A stretch of DNA of 49,305 bases, taken from assembly GCA_910586125.1 (NCBI GenBank), contig CAJUHP010000027.1:1-49305 (forward strand), written 5' to 3'. The first letter of the stretch is position 1. The number at the start of each line of letters is the position of its first letter. This DNA comes from an uncultured Lachnospiraceae bacterium. GTDB lineage: Bacteria; Bacillota; Clostridia; Lachnospirales; Lachnospiraceae. The position numbers were made by a program, and so were the translations under genes. Positions 26,363-36,300 of this stretch are shown one piece after another. Under the pieces are notes generated by a model. That model was not told the origin of the DNA. It searched no databases and saw only the letters and a list, made by a program, of their open reading frames with translations.

Positions 26363-27202
26363 TTAGACCTGGGTATTCGTCTGCTGGCCCCAGGCAATCG
26401 CGGCCTGTTCGTCTTCTAAAATTTGCAGATAAGACTGTTCTACAAGCTGGTTGACATGGGAGCGAATTTGATCGTAAGTGGATTGATACATTTTCCACAG
26501 GCAGCGGGGGTTTGCTTTTTCTTCATCTACCTGGGCGTCCTGGCTGATGCTGTTGACGTAGTAGTAAATGCTTGACCGTTTGAGGGGAAAACCGATGTGG
26601 GAGACAAATACAGGACCGCTCTCGATCCGGTTGCGCTGCATGTAATCCTGGAGTTCCCGCTGCAGCAGCGCGGGAAGTTTGAGAACGCGCTTCTGGGTGT
26701 GGTTGTGGCGTTCCAGATGGACCAGTCCTTCATTGACGGCCTCCGCTGTGAGTTGCGGCAGCTCCTGAATCCGCATACCGGCTCCGCCCAGGGTCTTGAT
26801 TAACAGATAGGATTTTTCTTTGGACAGTTCCCTGGCAGTCGCCAGAAGCCTTAGATATTCTGCGCGCGTCAGAACGGGTTGTTCTTCGGTGTAAGGGCGG
26901 GCAAAATCATTGCTCTGCCATTCCCGGCGTCCCAGATACAGAAGAAAACTGTTCAGGACAGAGATGCGTGCGTTGACTGTCCGCAGAGAAAAGCCCTGCT
27001 CCTCCAGCCAAATTTTCCACTGGGTGCCGGTTTCGGCAGTCAGAAGTTTGTCGTCCGGCAGATAATCATACAGCGTGTTCAAGATGCTTTTATAGCTCTG
27101 TACAGAACCGGGACTGCGCCCTTTTGATATCAGGATTTTTATAAAATCACGGATTTGTTCTTTTGTCAGCAAAATGGGCTGTTTTTCTTTTTCATTTGCC
27201 AT
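26363..27202 (-). CDS. tyrosine recombinase-like protein, catalytic site degenerate
   Basis: Minus strand, 279 residues, converging on the kinase gene with a two-base gap. The N-terminal SAM-like core-binding domain (about 10-100: SKGRSPGSVQSYKSILNTLY) is followed by a catalytic domain with the first Arg in GGAGMRIQEL and a Lys-containing beta hairpin (NHTQKRVLKLP). The usual HxLRH box is replaced by NPRCLWKMYQSTY, so the second Arg and flanking His are missing. A Tyr remains in VEQSYLQIL. Related Lachnospiraceae proteins have NPRCLRKLY-like sequence here, as I recall. It may be a non-catalytic or divergent member. No attachment sites were found. Confidence 0.72.
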   Translation of the reverse strand: MANEKEKQPILLTKEQIRDFIKILISKGRSPGSVQSYKSILNTLYDYLPDDKLLTAETGTQWKIWLEEQGFSLRTVNARISVLNSFLLYLGRREWQSNDFARPYTEEQPVLTRAEYLRLLATARELSKEKSYLLIKTLGGAGMRIQELPQLTAEAVNEGLVHLERHNHTQKRVLKLPALLQRELQDYMQRNRIESGPVFVSHIGFPLKRSSIYYYVNSISQDAQVDEEKANPRCLWKMYQSTYDQIRSHVNQLVEQSYLQILEDEQAAIAWGQQTNTQV

Positions 27203-27739
27203 AAATTACTTCCTTTCAATGTGTGGCCAGAACAGAGAGAGACGTTCTGGAGCCAGGAAAAAACGGTTTACGAACATGAGAAAAAATCATAACAGAAGCC
27301 TTCCGCGCACACAAAAAAAGCGTTCGGAGCCGTCTGATACGATGTCGGTTTGTGCGGCGCGCAGTAGCGGTTTTCAGTAAAGATAGCGGTGACAATCGGA
27401 ATACAATGCGGAAATGTCGGCAAGATAAGAAAAGGTATGGGCAAGATAAGGAATACACATGCGGGTATTTCTTATGGAATGTGCTCGGCACGCAAAGAAA
27501 AGGAATGCAATCGTCCACGAATTCTCAAGGTGAGACAAGAGCGGTTCATCGTACTCCAAGGTTGTTATTGTTTTGTCAAAATAGAATCTACTATTCACTT
27601 ATTTACATTATAACACCATAATTTGTAAAAAGCAAGGGATTTGTGTTGCCAAAAGGCGAAATACATGTTAATCTAAAGTAGTAGAATGACGATCAAGATA
27701 GAACAACCTACGGAACGTAGAGAGAAGGAGGAGCGAGAA
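27203..27739 (+). other. 537-base intergenic region with possible promoter
   Basis: No gene that I can support; short ORFs here lack ribosome binding sites. CAAGATAAG occurs twice (near 27421 and 27442). A weak promoter-like pair, TTGCCA then about 16 bases then GTTAAT, lies near 27645-27673 ahead of the BlaI-type gene. The ribosome binding site AGAAGGAGG is at about 27722-27730. Confidence 0.4.
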
Positions 27740-28129
27740 ATGAACTTACGAGAGGGAATTGGTATCAGACAGCAAATGATTATGCAGTGTATCTGGCAGT
27801 CCGAAAATCCCCCTACTGTCCTGGAGATTATCGACATGCTGGAGGAGCGCTGCGGCCAGCGTCTTGCAACGTCTACCATTACGACTCTGTGTCAGGGACT
27901 GAGTAAGAGAGGATATATCCATCAGGGACCCAAGAGAGGTCACGCTTATACCTACGAGGCCCTGATTGAGAAGGAAGATTTTTTCCAGGGCGAAATCCGG
28001 CGTATGCGCAAGGTGATGTTTCAGGGGTCCGTTCTGGAAATGGTGGGAGCCATGCTGCGGGAAGAAGGCATCGGTGAAGAGGATATGAGAGTAATTCAGG
28101 GAATTCTGTTGAAATACGGAAAACGGTAA
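27740..28129 (+). CDS. BlaI/MecI-family transcriptional regulator
   Basis: Start ATG 27740 (MNLREGIGIRQQMIMQC) preceded by AGAAGGAGGAGCG; the frame is open from 27686. The 129-residue protein has the winged helix of the family: IMQCIWQSENPPTVLEIIDM, then ATSTITTLCQGLSKRGYIHQ, the wing GPKRGHAYTYEALI, and a C-terminal dimer helix region. BlaI-type repressors usually pair with a BlaR1 membrane protease; none is present. The neighbour downstream (25 bases) is a coiled-coil membrane protein, so it may control that gene. Confidence 0.85.
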   Translation: MNLREGIGIRQQMIMQCIWQSENPPTVLEIIDMLEERCGQRLATSTITTLCQGLSKRGYIHQGPKRGHAYTYEALIEKEDFFQGEIRRMRKVMFQGSVLEMVGAMLREEGIGEEDMRVIQGILLKYGKR

Positions 28130-28154
28130 GGGTTTATGGTGAGGAGCGCAGACT

Positions 28155-29255
28155 ATGGCAAAGACATTTACGGAACCAGCAGTATTTCTGGCAGAGGCCA
28201 GTCAAGCGCTATCAGAGCTTGAGAAAGCGAAAGCCAGACAGGCCGAGCTGGATCTGCAGGAAAAACGCGAGGCAAAAGCGCTGGCCGCTGAGAAAAAGGC
28301 TGTAGAGGATATGGTAAACACCACGGTCAAAAAGAGAAGCGACGAGCTGGCTGCCGGTTATGACGCCGAGATCCAGCGGCTGCAGGACGCCGTGAAAAAG
28401 ATTCGCGGCAAACGGGAAAAGGCAAAACAGCAGGGGATTCGGGAGCGTATCGAGGCGCAGACCGAGCCGTACAAGGAAGAAAACAGAGAGATGAACGGAA
28501 AAATCAAGGCCATGTTCCGCCAGAATCATGTCCCGGCGTTCTGTAACTCCCTGCTGTTTTACTCGCTGTATTTTCCGCGGTCGGTCAGAGAGATACTGAC
28601 CATGCTTGCTGCGTTCTTTGTGTGCTGCGCAGCCGTTCCCTGCGGAATTTTCTGGCTGTTGCCGCAGAGGAAAGCCTGGCAGCTAATACTGATTTATCTG
28701 GGCGTAATCATTGTGTTCGGCGGATTGTATATCGCTGTTGGAAATATAACAAAGGACGCGCACCGGGATGTGCTGGCGGAGGCGGGGCAGGTGCGCCGCG
28801 CCATGGCAAAGAACCGGCGGAAAATGCGCGCGGCCGCCCGCTCCATCCGCAGGGAGAAGACAGAAGACCACTATGATCTGAGCCGTTTTGACGAGGAGAT
28901 TGCGCAGAAGGAGAAGGAGAAAGAGGAGCTGCTGAAAAAGAAAGAGGAGGCGATGGCCGGTTTTCTTCGTGTGACAAAGCCGGCTATTATTGAAGAGATT
29001 GTCTCTGGCAGCCAAGAGAGGATCGCGCAGATGGAGGAAAGCCATGAACAAACGGGCAGGAGTCTGGAGGAGATCAGCGCGTACATCAAGAGCGCCTCTC
29101 TGTCACTGTGCGATGATTACGAATCTTATATCGGAAAAGAGTTTATGCAGGTGGACAAGCTTCATTCCCTCATTGAGATGATTAACAGCAAGCAGGCGGC
29201 CACTATCAGCGAGGCACAGATGCGCTATCGGGAACAGAACACGGCGCGCCGGTGA
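28155..29255 (+). CDS. hypothetical coiled-coil membrane protein (366 aa)
   Basis: ATG 28155 with GTGAGGAGCG upstream. Residues about 10-110 form a long charged coiled coil (ELEKAKARQAELDLQEKREA). Two membrane helices follow (about 145-170 and 176-197), with a short positively charged link. A second coiled-coil region, rich in Arg/Lys/Glu, runs from about 205 to 366. No catalytic motif is visible and no family recognised. Its end overlaps the tadA start (GTGA, 29252-29255). It is probably a membrane scaffold. Confidence 0.72.
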   Translation: MAKTFTEPAVFLAEASQALSELEKAKARQAELDLQEKREAKALAAEKKAVEDMVNTTVKKRSDELAAGYDAEIQRLQDAVKKIRGKREKAKQQGIRERIEAQTEPYKEENREMNGKIKAMFRQNHVPAFCNSLLFYSLYFPRSVREILTMLAAFFVCCAAVPCGIFWLLPQRKAWQLILIYLGVIIVFGGLYIAVGNITKDAHRDVLAEAGQVRRAMAKNRRKMRAAARSIRREKTEDHYDLSRFDEEIAQKEKEKEELLKKKEEAMAGFLRVTKPAIIEEIVSGSQERIAQMEESHEQTGRSLEEISAYIKSASLSLCDDYESYIGKEFMQVDKLHSLIEMINSKQAATISEAQMRYREQNTARR

Positions 29256-29857
29256 GAGGCTTTGATATGAGGACGGCCAAAGAAAGAGAAGGGGAACATT
29301 TAGAGAGGGAGAACCTGCGGGGCGCGGTTCTTGAGAGGGACACAAAACAGGACGAGCGCTTTATGCGCGAGGCCATAAAGCAGGCGCGCAAGGCGTATGC
29401 TCTGGGGGAGTCTCCGATCGGCTGTGTGGTGGTCCGGGGCGATCGGGTGATAGCCAGGGGCTATAACCGCCGCACGGCGGATCACAATACATTGGCCCAT
29501 GCCGAGGTTATCGCCATACGAAAAGCCTGCAGAAAAGAAGGGGACTGGCGTTTGGAGGGTTGCCGCATGTATGTCACGCTGGAACCGTGTCCGATGTGTG
29601 CCGGGGCCTTGCTGCAGTGCCGTATGGACGAGGTGATCATCGGCTGTATGAGCCCGAAATCGGGCTGCGCCGGCTCCGTGATCAATCTGCTGGAGATGGA
29701 TGGTTTTAACCATAAGGTGAAAGTGACAAAGGGAGTCCTGGAAGACGTTTGTCAGACGCTGATGCGGGATTTTTTCCGGGAACTGCGCGTGCGGTTAAAA
29801 GAGGAGAAAAGTGCGAAAACCGCATTGACAAAGACGGAATCCAATAGTATACTCTAA
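29252..29857 (+). CDS. tadA: tRNA-specific adenosine deaminase
   Basis: Makes inosine at the wobble position of tRNA-Arg(ACG). Zinc-dependent deaminase motif: HAEVIAIRKAC (His ligand and catalytic Glu), then PCPMCAGAL (two Cys ligands). The GTG at 29252 overlaps the previous stop; ATG 29267 is an alternative start. The domain proper begins near residue 36 (DERFMREAIKQARKAYALGE), so either start leaves an unusually long N-terminus of about 30 residues. 201 residues in all. It stands directly before the SRP RNA gene, the common order in Firmicutes. Confidence 0.93.
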   Translation: MRGFDMRTAKEREGEHLERENLRGAVLERDTKQDERFMREAIKQARKAYALGESPIGCVVVRGDRVIARGYNRRTADHNTLAHAEVIAIRKACRKEGDWRLEGCRMYVTLEPCPMCAGALLQCRMDEVIIGCMSPKSGCAGSVINLLEMDGFNHKVKVTKGVLEDVCQTLMRDFFRELRVRLKEEKSAKTALTKTESNSIL

Positions 29858-29860
29858 AAG

Positions 29861-30013
29861 TACTGTGGAGCTGTCTTCGGTGCAGATGATTTTGGGTCCT
29901 GCGCAACGGGCGCCCGTGAACCGTGTCAGGTCAGGAATGAAGCAGCACTAAGCGGGAATTTCCGTGTGCCGCAGGCGCGCCTGGATTCACGGCCGCAGGC
30001 AGTCTTCACAGTA
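29861..30013 (+). ncRNA. ffs: signal recognition particle RNA
   Basis: Between tadA and dnaX, the usual place. It has the conserved helix-8 region: GTCAGGTCAGGAATGAAGCA then GCACTAAGC (compare the family core GTCAGGTCCGGAAGGAAGCAGC). The ends pair: TACTGTG (29861-29867) with CACAGTA (30007-30013). The 153-base length fits a compact SRP RNA. It is followed at once by a strong terminator. Ends are approximate to a few bases. Confidence 0.88.
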
Positions 30014-30052
30014 TAGAAAAAACGCGGAAAGCTATTCCGCGTTTTTTCTATA
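30012..30052. terminator. bidirectional terminator between SRP RNA and greA-like gene
   Basis: Perfect 18-bp inverted repeat: TATAGAAAAAACGCGGAA, loop AGCTA, TTCCGCGTTTTTTCTATA. The A-rich/T-rich flanks give a T-run on both strands, so it can end the SRP RNA transcript (+) and the GreA-family gene (-). Confidence 0.93.
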
Positions 30053-30059
30053 AACAGCA

Positions 30060-30563
30060 CTAAAAATTTCTCAGCGTATCGCTCTCGTCCTCCGTGGTCT
30101 TCTCAATTTTGCGGATCACGGCATAATACCCGTTTTTTTCGTTGATCTTGACATATACCCGGTCCCCGACGCGATGTCCCAGAATTGCTTTTCCAAGCGG
30201 CGATTCAATGCTGATGCGCCCCTGGACGGAATTGCCGCGCACGGTCGTCACCAGCTTGTAAGTTTCCTCCTCCTCGTCGTCCTCGATGTATAAGGTGATG
30301 GTGTTGAATAAACCGGCCTCATCCGCGGCGGATGAATCCTCAATGATACGGGCCGTTTTGATCATGCGCTCCAGATAGCGGATGCGGCTTTCATTTTTAT
30401 TTTTATCTTTTTTCGCCGCGTGATATTCAAAATTTTCGCTCAAATCGCCGTGGGCTCTGGCCTCTTTAACGGCCTCCAGGGCTTCTTTGCGGACCACGAT
30501 CTTGCGGTATTCGATCTCTTCCTGCATTTTTAGGATATCATTTCTGGTGAGTTCGTCGTACAT
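30060..30563 (-). CDS. greA: GreA/GreB-family transcription elongation factor
   Basis: Minus strand, 167 residues. N-terminal coiled coil (residues 1-80) with the acidic tip motif HGDLSENFEYHAAKKDKNKN, which reaches into the RNA polymerase channel to stimulate transcript cleavage. C-terminal FKBP-like domain includes VRGNSVQGRISIESPLGKAI and VGDRVYVKI. Length is close to normal (about 157-160), with a slightly extended acidic loop DDEEEET. It may be greA itself or a paralogue. It faces the SRP RNA gene with the shared terminator between. Confidence 0.9.
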   Translation of the reverse strand: MYDELTRNDILKMQEEIEYRKIVVRKEALEAVKEARAHGDLSENFEYHAAKKDKNKNESRIRYLERMIKTARIIEDSSAADEAGLFNTITLYIEDDEEEETYKLVTTVRGNSVQGRISIESPLGKAILGHRVGDRVYVKINEKNGYYAVIRKIEKTTEDESDTLRNF

Positions 30564-30661
30564 GGTTTCCTCCTGCTATTATGAGCACCCATTTTAGCAC
30601 GATCTGGGAGAAATTGCAAGACAAATGCGGTGAGCTTATTTCAAAATTCTTCCTCTGCCCC

Positions 30662-30690
30662 TTGCGTCCTGTCCTGATTTATTATATACT
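30662..30690 (+). promoter_or_regulatory. dnaX operon promoter
   Basis: TTGCGT (30662-30667), 17-base spacer, TATACT (30685-30690), 68 bases ahead of the dnaX ATG. A good sigma-A type match. Confidence 0.6.
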
Positions 30691-30758
30691 GTACCAAATA
30701 GGGGCCGTTTCGTCCGTGACGGCCTGTTTTGGCCGTACGAAAGGGAAGTTAGCACAAA

Positions 30759-32378
30759 ATGGCTTATACCGCTTTATATCGAAAATGGCGTCCGGCAGCT
30801 TTTGATGATGTCAAAGGCCAGGAGCATATCGTAACAACTCTGAAAAATCAGATTAAAACCGGCCGGATCGGCCATGCGTATCTGTTCTGCGGTACCCGCG
30901 GCACAGGAAAGACCACCGTGGCCAAGATCTTGGCCAAAGCGGTAAACTGTGAAAATCCGGCTGACGGCAGTCCGTGCGGGGAATGTGCCTCCTGCCGGGC
31001 CATCGCCGCCGGTGCATCCATGAATGTGATCGAGATTGACGCCGCCTCCAATAACGGCGTTGACAATATCCGCCAGATCCGTGAGGAGGTGGAATATTCT
31101 CCTGCCGGCGGCGGGTACCGCGTCTATATTATCGACGAGGTTCATATGCTTACGACGGGGGCTTTTAACGCGCTTTTAAAGACGTTGGAGGAACCGCCGT
31201 CCTATGTGATTTTTATTCTGGCCACAACCGAGGCCAACCGCATACCGATCACGGTGCTGTCCCGCTGCCAGCGCTATGATTTCCGGCGCATCGGCGCGGA
31301 GACGATCACGGCCAGGCTGCGGGAGATGGCAAGCGCAGAGGGGATCTCGGCGGAAGAGAAGGCGCTGCGCTATGTGGCGAAGAAGGGGGACGGTTCCCTG
31401 CGCGACTCCATCAGCCTGTTCGACCAGTGTGCCGCTTTTTACTACGGAGAGGAGCTGACATTCGAGCGGGTTTTAGATGTTCTGGGGGCGGTGGAGAACG
31501 AGGTGTACAGCGGTTTTCTGCGGCTGCTCAATGAGCGGGCGGCGGGAGAGTGCCTGCGCCGGGTCGAAGATCTGCTGCTGAGAGGAAAGGACCTGAGCCA
31601 GTTTGTCACCGATTTTATCTGGTATCTGCGCGGCGTGCTGTTAGCGCAGACCGGGGATGTGCCGGAAGAGCTTCTGGACATGGGAGAGGAAGACAGAAAA
31701 CGGCTTTTGGAAGACGCTGCCCTGCTTGCGGGAGACACGTTGATGCGCTATATCCGCGTGCTCTCCGAGACCATGAACCAGATGCGCTACAGCACGGCAA
31801 AGCGGGTGCTGTTGGAGATTACGCTGATCCGCCTGACCAGGCCGGCGATGGAGACGAACCTGGACTCTGTGCTTCAGCGCCTGCATGAACTGGAAGAAAA
31901 AATGGCGGCTCTCTCGCCGGATAACCTGGCAGAGCTTTTTGCGTCGAGAATGCCGCCGGGAGATTTAAGCGCATCCGGCATCCGTGCAAAGGCCGCCGGT
32001 GCGGCGCCGGCGCGAAGCAGAGAGCCCGAGATGGTCGTTCTGCCGCCCGCGCAGATCGAGCAGCTTCGCCTGCTTTTGCAGGACTGGAAAGAGATTATCT
32101 GTGCAGTGGGACTCACCGCCAAGACAACGCTTTCCGGCGTCCGGCTGGAACCCTTGGAGGAAGGCCGTCTGCTGCTGGTGTTTCACGATGCCGCCGCTTT
32201 CGATATGGGAAGCCGGGACAGCGTCCTTCGTAGCCTGGAGAGCTATATTGCTTCCGCCTATCAGATCCAGATCCATCTGGAAACCCGTCTGGTGGCCCCG
32301 GAGGAATATGTGAGCAAATGTTTTGTGACGGAAGAAGAACTGAAACAAAAATTTAACGTAGATATTATAATGGAATAG
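30759..32378 (+). CDS. dnaX: DNA polymerase III subunit gamma/tau
   Basis: Clamp-loader ATPase. Starts MAYTALYRKWRPAAFDDVKG, typical of DnaX. Walker A GTRGTGKTT, four zinc cysteines (NCENPADGSPCGECASC), Walker B IDEVHML, sensor-1 LATTEANRIP and arginine finger SRCQRYDF. The AAA+ and collar domains run to about residue 370, then a C-terminal tau-like region to 539. Length is normal for Firmicutes DnaX. No A-rich programmed frameshift site is apparent. First gene of dnaX-ybaB-recR, the standard order. Confidence 0.96.
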   Translation: MAYTALYRKWRPAAFDDVKGQEHIVTTLKNQIKTGRIGHAYLFCGTRGTGKTTVAKILAKAVNCENPADGSPCGECASCRAIAAGASMNVIEIDAASNNGVDNIRQIREEVEYSPAGGGYRVYIIDEVHMLTTGAFNALLKTLEEPPSYVIFILATTEANRIPITVLSRCQRYDFRRIGAETITARLREMASAEGISAEEKALRYVAKKGDGSLRDSISLFDQCAAFYYGEELTFERVLDVLGAVENEVYSGFLRLLNERAAGECLRRVEDLLLRGKDLSQFVTDFIWYLRGVLLAQTGDVPEELLDMGEEDRKRLLEDAALLAGDTLMRYIRVLSETMNQMRYSTAKRVLLEITLIRLTRPAMETNLDSVLQRLHELEEKMAALSPDNLAELFASRMPPGDLSASGIRAKAAGAAPARSREPEMVVLPPAQIEQLRLLLQDWKEIICAVGLTAKTTLSGVRLEPLEEGRLLLVFHDAAAFDMGSRDSVLRSLESYIASAYQIQIHLETRLVAPEEYVSKCFVTEEELKQKFNVDIIME

Positions 32379-32392
32379 AGGAGGATTTTAAC

Positions 32393-32734
32393 ATGGCAAA
32401 GCGCGGAGGTTTTCCGGGAGGAATGCCCGGTAATATGAATAACCTGATGAAGCAGGCACAGCGGATGCAGAAACAGATGGAGGAGCAGGCGAAAGCTCTG
32501 GAGGAAAAAGAATATACGGCGCAGACCGGCGGCGGAGCCGTCTCCATCACGATGAACGGAAAGAAAGAGGTATCGGCGCTGACGCTGAATCCGGAGGTGG
32601 TGGACCCGGACGATATCGAGATGCTGCAGGATCTGATTATTGCCGCCGTGAACGAGGTGGTCCGTCAGGTGGAAGAGGAGGCCGGAGCGGTCATGGGCAA
32701 GATGACGGGAGGCATGGGAGGCTTTCCCTTCTGA
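32393..32734 (+). CDS. ybaB: YbaB/EbfC-family nucleoid-associated protein
   Basis: 113-residue DNA-binding protein. ATG 32393 with AGAGGAGG upstream, 14 bases after dnaX. N-terminal Gly/Met-rich segment (FPGGMPGNMNNLMKQAQRMQ), a helix, and the central sheet with YTAQTGGGAVSITMNGKKEV then VDPDDIEMLQDLIIAAVNEV, typical for the family. The stop overlaps the recR start (TGATG). It acts with RecR-linked recombination or as a nucleoid protein. Confidence 0.93.
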   Translation: MAKRGGFPGGMPGNMNNLMKQAQRMQKQMEEQAKALEEKEYTAQTGGGAVSITMNGKKEVSALTLNPEVVDPDDIEMLQDLIIAAVNEVVRQVEEEAGAVMGKMTGGMGGFPF

Positions 32735-33330
32735 TGGATTATTACAGTACAAAGATTACAGCACTGATCGAGGAGCTTTCCCGCCTGCCGGGCATCGGGC
32801 CCAAATCGGCGGGGCGCCTGGCGTTTCATCTGCTGAATATGTCGCAGGCGGATGTAAACCGCCTGACCGGCGCAATTCTGGATGCAAAGCAGACGGTGCG
32901 TTACTGCCGGGAGTGCTGTACACTGACCGACAGCGAGCTGTGCCCGATTTGTGAGAGCTCGTCCAGGGACCATTCCCAGATTATGGTCGTGGAGAATACC
33001 AGAGATCTGGCAGCCTATGAGAAAACCGGAAAATACGGCGGCGTGTACCATGTGCTGCACGGGGCGATTTCCCCGGCGCTGGGGATCGGACCAGCCGATA
33101 TTAAGTTGAAAGAGCTGATGAAACGCCTGCAGGGAGAGGTGGAGGAAGTGATTGTGGCGACCAATTCCAGCCTGGAAGGAGAAACCACGGCCATGTATTT
33201 GAGCAAACTGATAAAACCGACAGGCATTAAGGTAACGCGGATCGCCAGCGGCGTGCCGGTGGGCGGCGATCTGGAATATATTGATGAAGTGACGCTGCTG
33301 CGCGCACTGGAAGGGCGTACACAGCTATAG
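32734..33330 (+). CDS. recR: recombination protein RecR
   Basis: 198 residues, the normal length. Helix-hairpin-helix (LSRLPGIGPKSAGRLAFHLL), a C4-type zinc finger (CRECCTLTDSELCPIC), the Toprim domain (IMVVENTRDLAAYEKTGKYG, then ALGIGPADI), and a C-terminal Walker-B-like region (TRIASGVPVGGDLEYIDEVT). Works with RecF/RecO to load RecA at gaps. ATG overlaps the ybaB stop by one base. Confidence 0.96.
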   Translation: MDYYSTKITALIEELSRLPGIGPKSAGRLAFHLLNMSQADVNRLTGAILDAKQTVRYCRECCTLTDSELCPICESSSRDHSQIMVVENTRDLAAYEKTGKYGGVYHVLHGAISPALGIGPADIKLKELMKRLQGEVEEVIVATNSSLEGETTAMYLSKLIKPTGIKVTRIASGVPVGGDLEYIDEVTLLRALEGRTQL

Positions 33331-33355
33331 CCGGCAGGTCGAGGTGAATACATAA

Positions 33356-36300
33356 TTGGATAAGTACGAGTACACAATCAAATCGGATAAAATCAAAAAG
33401 CTGGTGGACCGCAAGGAATATGAGATGGCCGCCAGAATCGCAGATACCATTGACTGGGAAAAAGTAAAGAACGCGAAGATGCTGAGCGCGGTTTCCGTCG
33501 CCTATGAAAAGGCGGGCCGTCTCCCGGAAGCCAGGGATGTCCTATTGCTGGCTTATGAATGCGCTCCGGTGGGACGCCGCTTTCTGTATAAACTGACCGA
33601 GCTGGCAGCAAAGCAGGGGAATTTTGATGAGGCGGAGGAATATCTGAAGGAATATGCAGAGGTATCGCCCCACGATCCGGGCCGCCTGCTTCTGCGCTAT
33701 GAGATTGCAAAGAACAAAAAAGAGCAGCCGGAAACCCTGATCATGATTCTGGAAGCGTATCACAAAAGGGATTTTGATGAAAAGTGGTCCTATGAGCTGG
33801 CAGAACTGTATTTTAATGTAGGAAAAACCGAACAGTGTGTAAAGTTATGCGATGAGATTGTATTGTGGTTCGGTGTGGGAACCTATGTGGACCGGGCTTT
33901 GGAGCTAAAACAGCGCGTGATGCCGCTGAGTCCGGATCAGATTGAAAAACAGGAAAACCGGGAGAAATATCTGCGCCGGCTGGAAGATGTCAGGCGGGAG
34001 TTTGAAGGGGACGAAGAACCGGAAACAAAACAGCCCTCACAGCCGCCTCAAAAGAAAAAGAACAAACCGCAGACATTGGAGGAGCAGATCAGTCAGGCGC
34101 TGAAAGCGGAGACGGCTGCAGAGGAGGCGGACGGCGTACAGGAGGGAGAACAAGAGAAAAAAAGAATTAGCCCTCTGGAAGAACTGAAAGCCCGCCATCC
34201 GGAAATTGCCAGAGCGCATCGGGCAGAGAACGGGCAGCGCCGCCGGGGACAGAATAAGCAGCAGCCCTCGGAATGGCAGTCTGCGGAGGAAGAACAAGAG
34301 CAGCCCGTCCGATTGGACGAGGAGGAGCAGGAACCCATTGGCAGAGCCGATTATGAAACGGGACAAGAGCAGGCAGAGTTGACCCAGCCTGCAGAGCCAG
34401 CCGTTTTCTCCCGTGAGGAGGAGCGCCTGCAGACGGAGATGGAAACATGCCTGGCCCGCGAGATAGAGACGGTTGCCATGTCGGCAACGATTGATGAGGC
34501 GATTCTCCGGGAGACTGCGGTTTCCATGGAAACCATGGAGGCCGATGAGAACGATCACTCGGATAGCAGTGAACGGACAAAGGTTGTCTTTGGACACTTT
34601 GGCGATCAGAGTAAAACCAGAGAATTTGTTTTTGAAGCCAGAGAGATTAATCGTGTCATGCTGCAAACCGGCAAAGAGCCGGTGGGGCAGGAACGTGTGA
34701 CAGTACCAGCCGGACCGGCAGGGAGGACAGACAAAGCGGCAGAAATCGCAGAAGCGGGCGCCGCTGTGTATGAAGAAGAGGTGGGGAACCGGGCATTCAA
34801 AACCTCCAGGTATGAACAAGAGGAAGAAAATGAGGTAACGAAATCCTCCGCGTATGAGGAGACAGAAAACATAGAAACACAAGTCTCCGCGTATGGGGAG
34901 GAAATAGAAAATTGGGCAGCGGAAACCTCTGGAGATGAGGAAGAAGAAAACATAGCGGCGGGAGCCTCTGTGTATAGGGAAGAAAGCGAATATACAGCGG
35001 CGGGAGCCTCTGCGTATGGGGAAGAAAGAGAATATACAGCGGCGGGAGCTACTGCGTATGGGGAAGAAAGAGAATATACAGCGGCGGGAGCTACTGCGTA
35101 TGGGGAAGAAAGAGAACAAATAGCGGCGAAAGCCTCTGTGTATGAGAGAGAACCAAAAAGTAAAGCGGCAGAAATCTCTGGGTATGAGGAAGAGAGAGAA
35201 CAAATAGCGGCAAGAGCCTCGGCGTATAAGGGGCGTACAGAAAATACGGCGAATAAAACCGGCGAATATAGAGATGCAGCGAGTATGCCGGATAAAGGTT
35301 TCGCATATGGGAAACAGGAGAAAGCCGCGACTTTAGCCGGTAAAGCTGCTGTAAATCCAATTTCTGTACATAGAAAAGAGGAGCAGATAAACCGGAGGGA
35401 AATCTGCGATCATTATGTTCTGGTTGCCTGTGAGGATGAGGAGCAGGGGCTGAGGGAATGCGTGGCTTATATCCGGCGGATGCGTGAATTGCTGGGGTGT
35501 CCGGTTTCCCAATTGGCTAAGATCAGAGGCGACCGTCTGGCGCAGAAAGACATACGTCAGATTCTGAAAAAACTGGAAGGCCGTGATCTGGTCGTTGCCG
35601 GAATGGAAAATCTGCCGGATTCCATCTTGGAACAGATGATTGAGGTGATGGCAGAGGATCGGACGGAGAGTTTTATTGCCCTGATCGGTTCGGCGGCAGC
35701 TATCTATAAACTGCGCAGTCGAATGGTGTTTTTTGCGGATTGCCGTATATTGACTTGCGAAAGTTCGGAGAGAAGAGCAGAACCAGAAGTCACAGAAGAA
35801 GAGCCGGAGACCATCCCGCAGAAAACAGACAACGCTTTTTTGCAGCAGCCGGACGAAAAACCGAATCGCACATTGGCGGAATTGGTGGAAGAAGCCTTGA
35901 AATCCTGCAGTATGGACACCATGCTGAACGAAAGAGAAGAGAATGGAGTATTTGAGAGTACACCCGTAGAACCTGACGATGCAGGGACGCCGGCGGTGAC
36001 AGCCGCTGAGGAAATCCGCAAACGGCGGGAGGAGAAGCGGCGGAGGCGTCAGGCATCGTATTCTTTGGAAGCGGAGCTGGCCAGAGAGAGAAGCGAGCAG
36101 GAAACAGCGGCAACCGCAGCTATGGATATCTTTCCGGGAGAACAGGAATCCAAGATAAGAAGGCCGGAACCAACAAAAGAAAAAAAAGCGGAAGCAATCC
36201 CAAGTGCAGAAACCGCGCAGCGCGGCCGCCGCGGACCAGCCTCCGAGGATTCTATAGCTGTCGAGAGGCTTACACCAATGGAAGAGCGGGCCTCCCATTC

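Noticed and set aside
27352..27621. Overlapping short ORFs in the spacer before the BlaI-type gene
   Set aside because: No ribosome binding sites, no protein-like composition, several frames open equally.
29861..30013. Riboswitch or tRNA in the tadA-dnaX gap
   Set aside because: The conserved GTCAGGTC...GGAA...GAAGCA core and the paired ends identify SRP RNA instead; no tRNA cloverleaf fits.
34037..35203. Minus-strand ORF (388 aa) rich in Phe, Arg and Ser
   Set aside because: Shadow of the acidic array on the other strand (GAA/GAG codons read as TTC/CTC). No family and no start signal.
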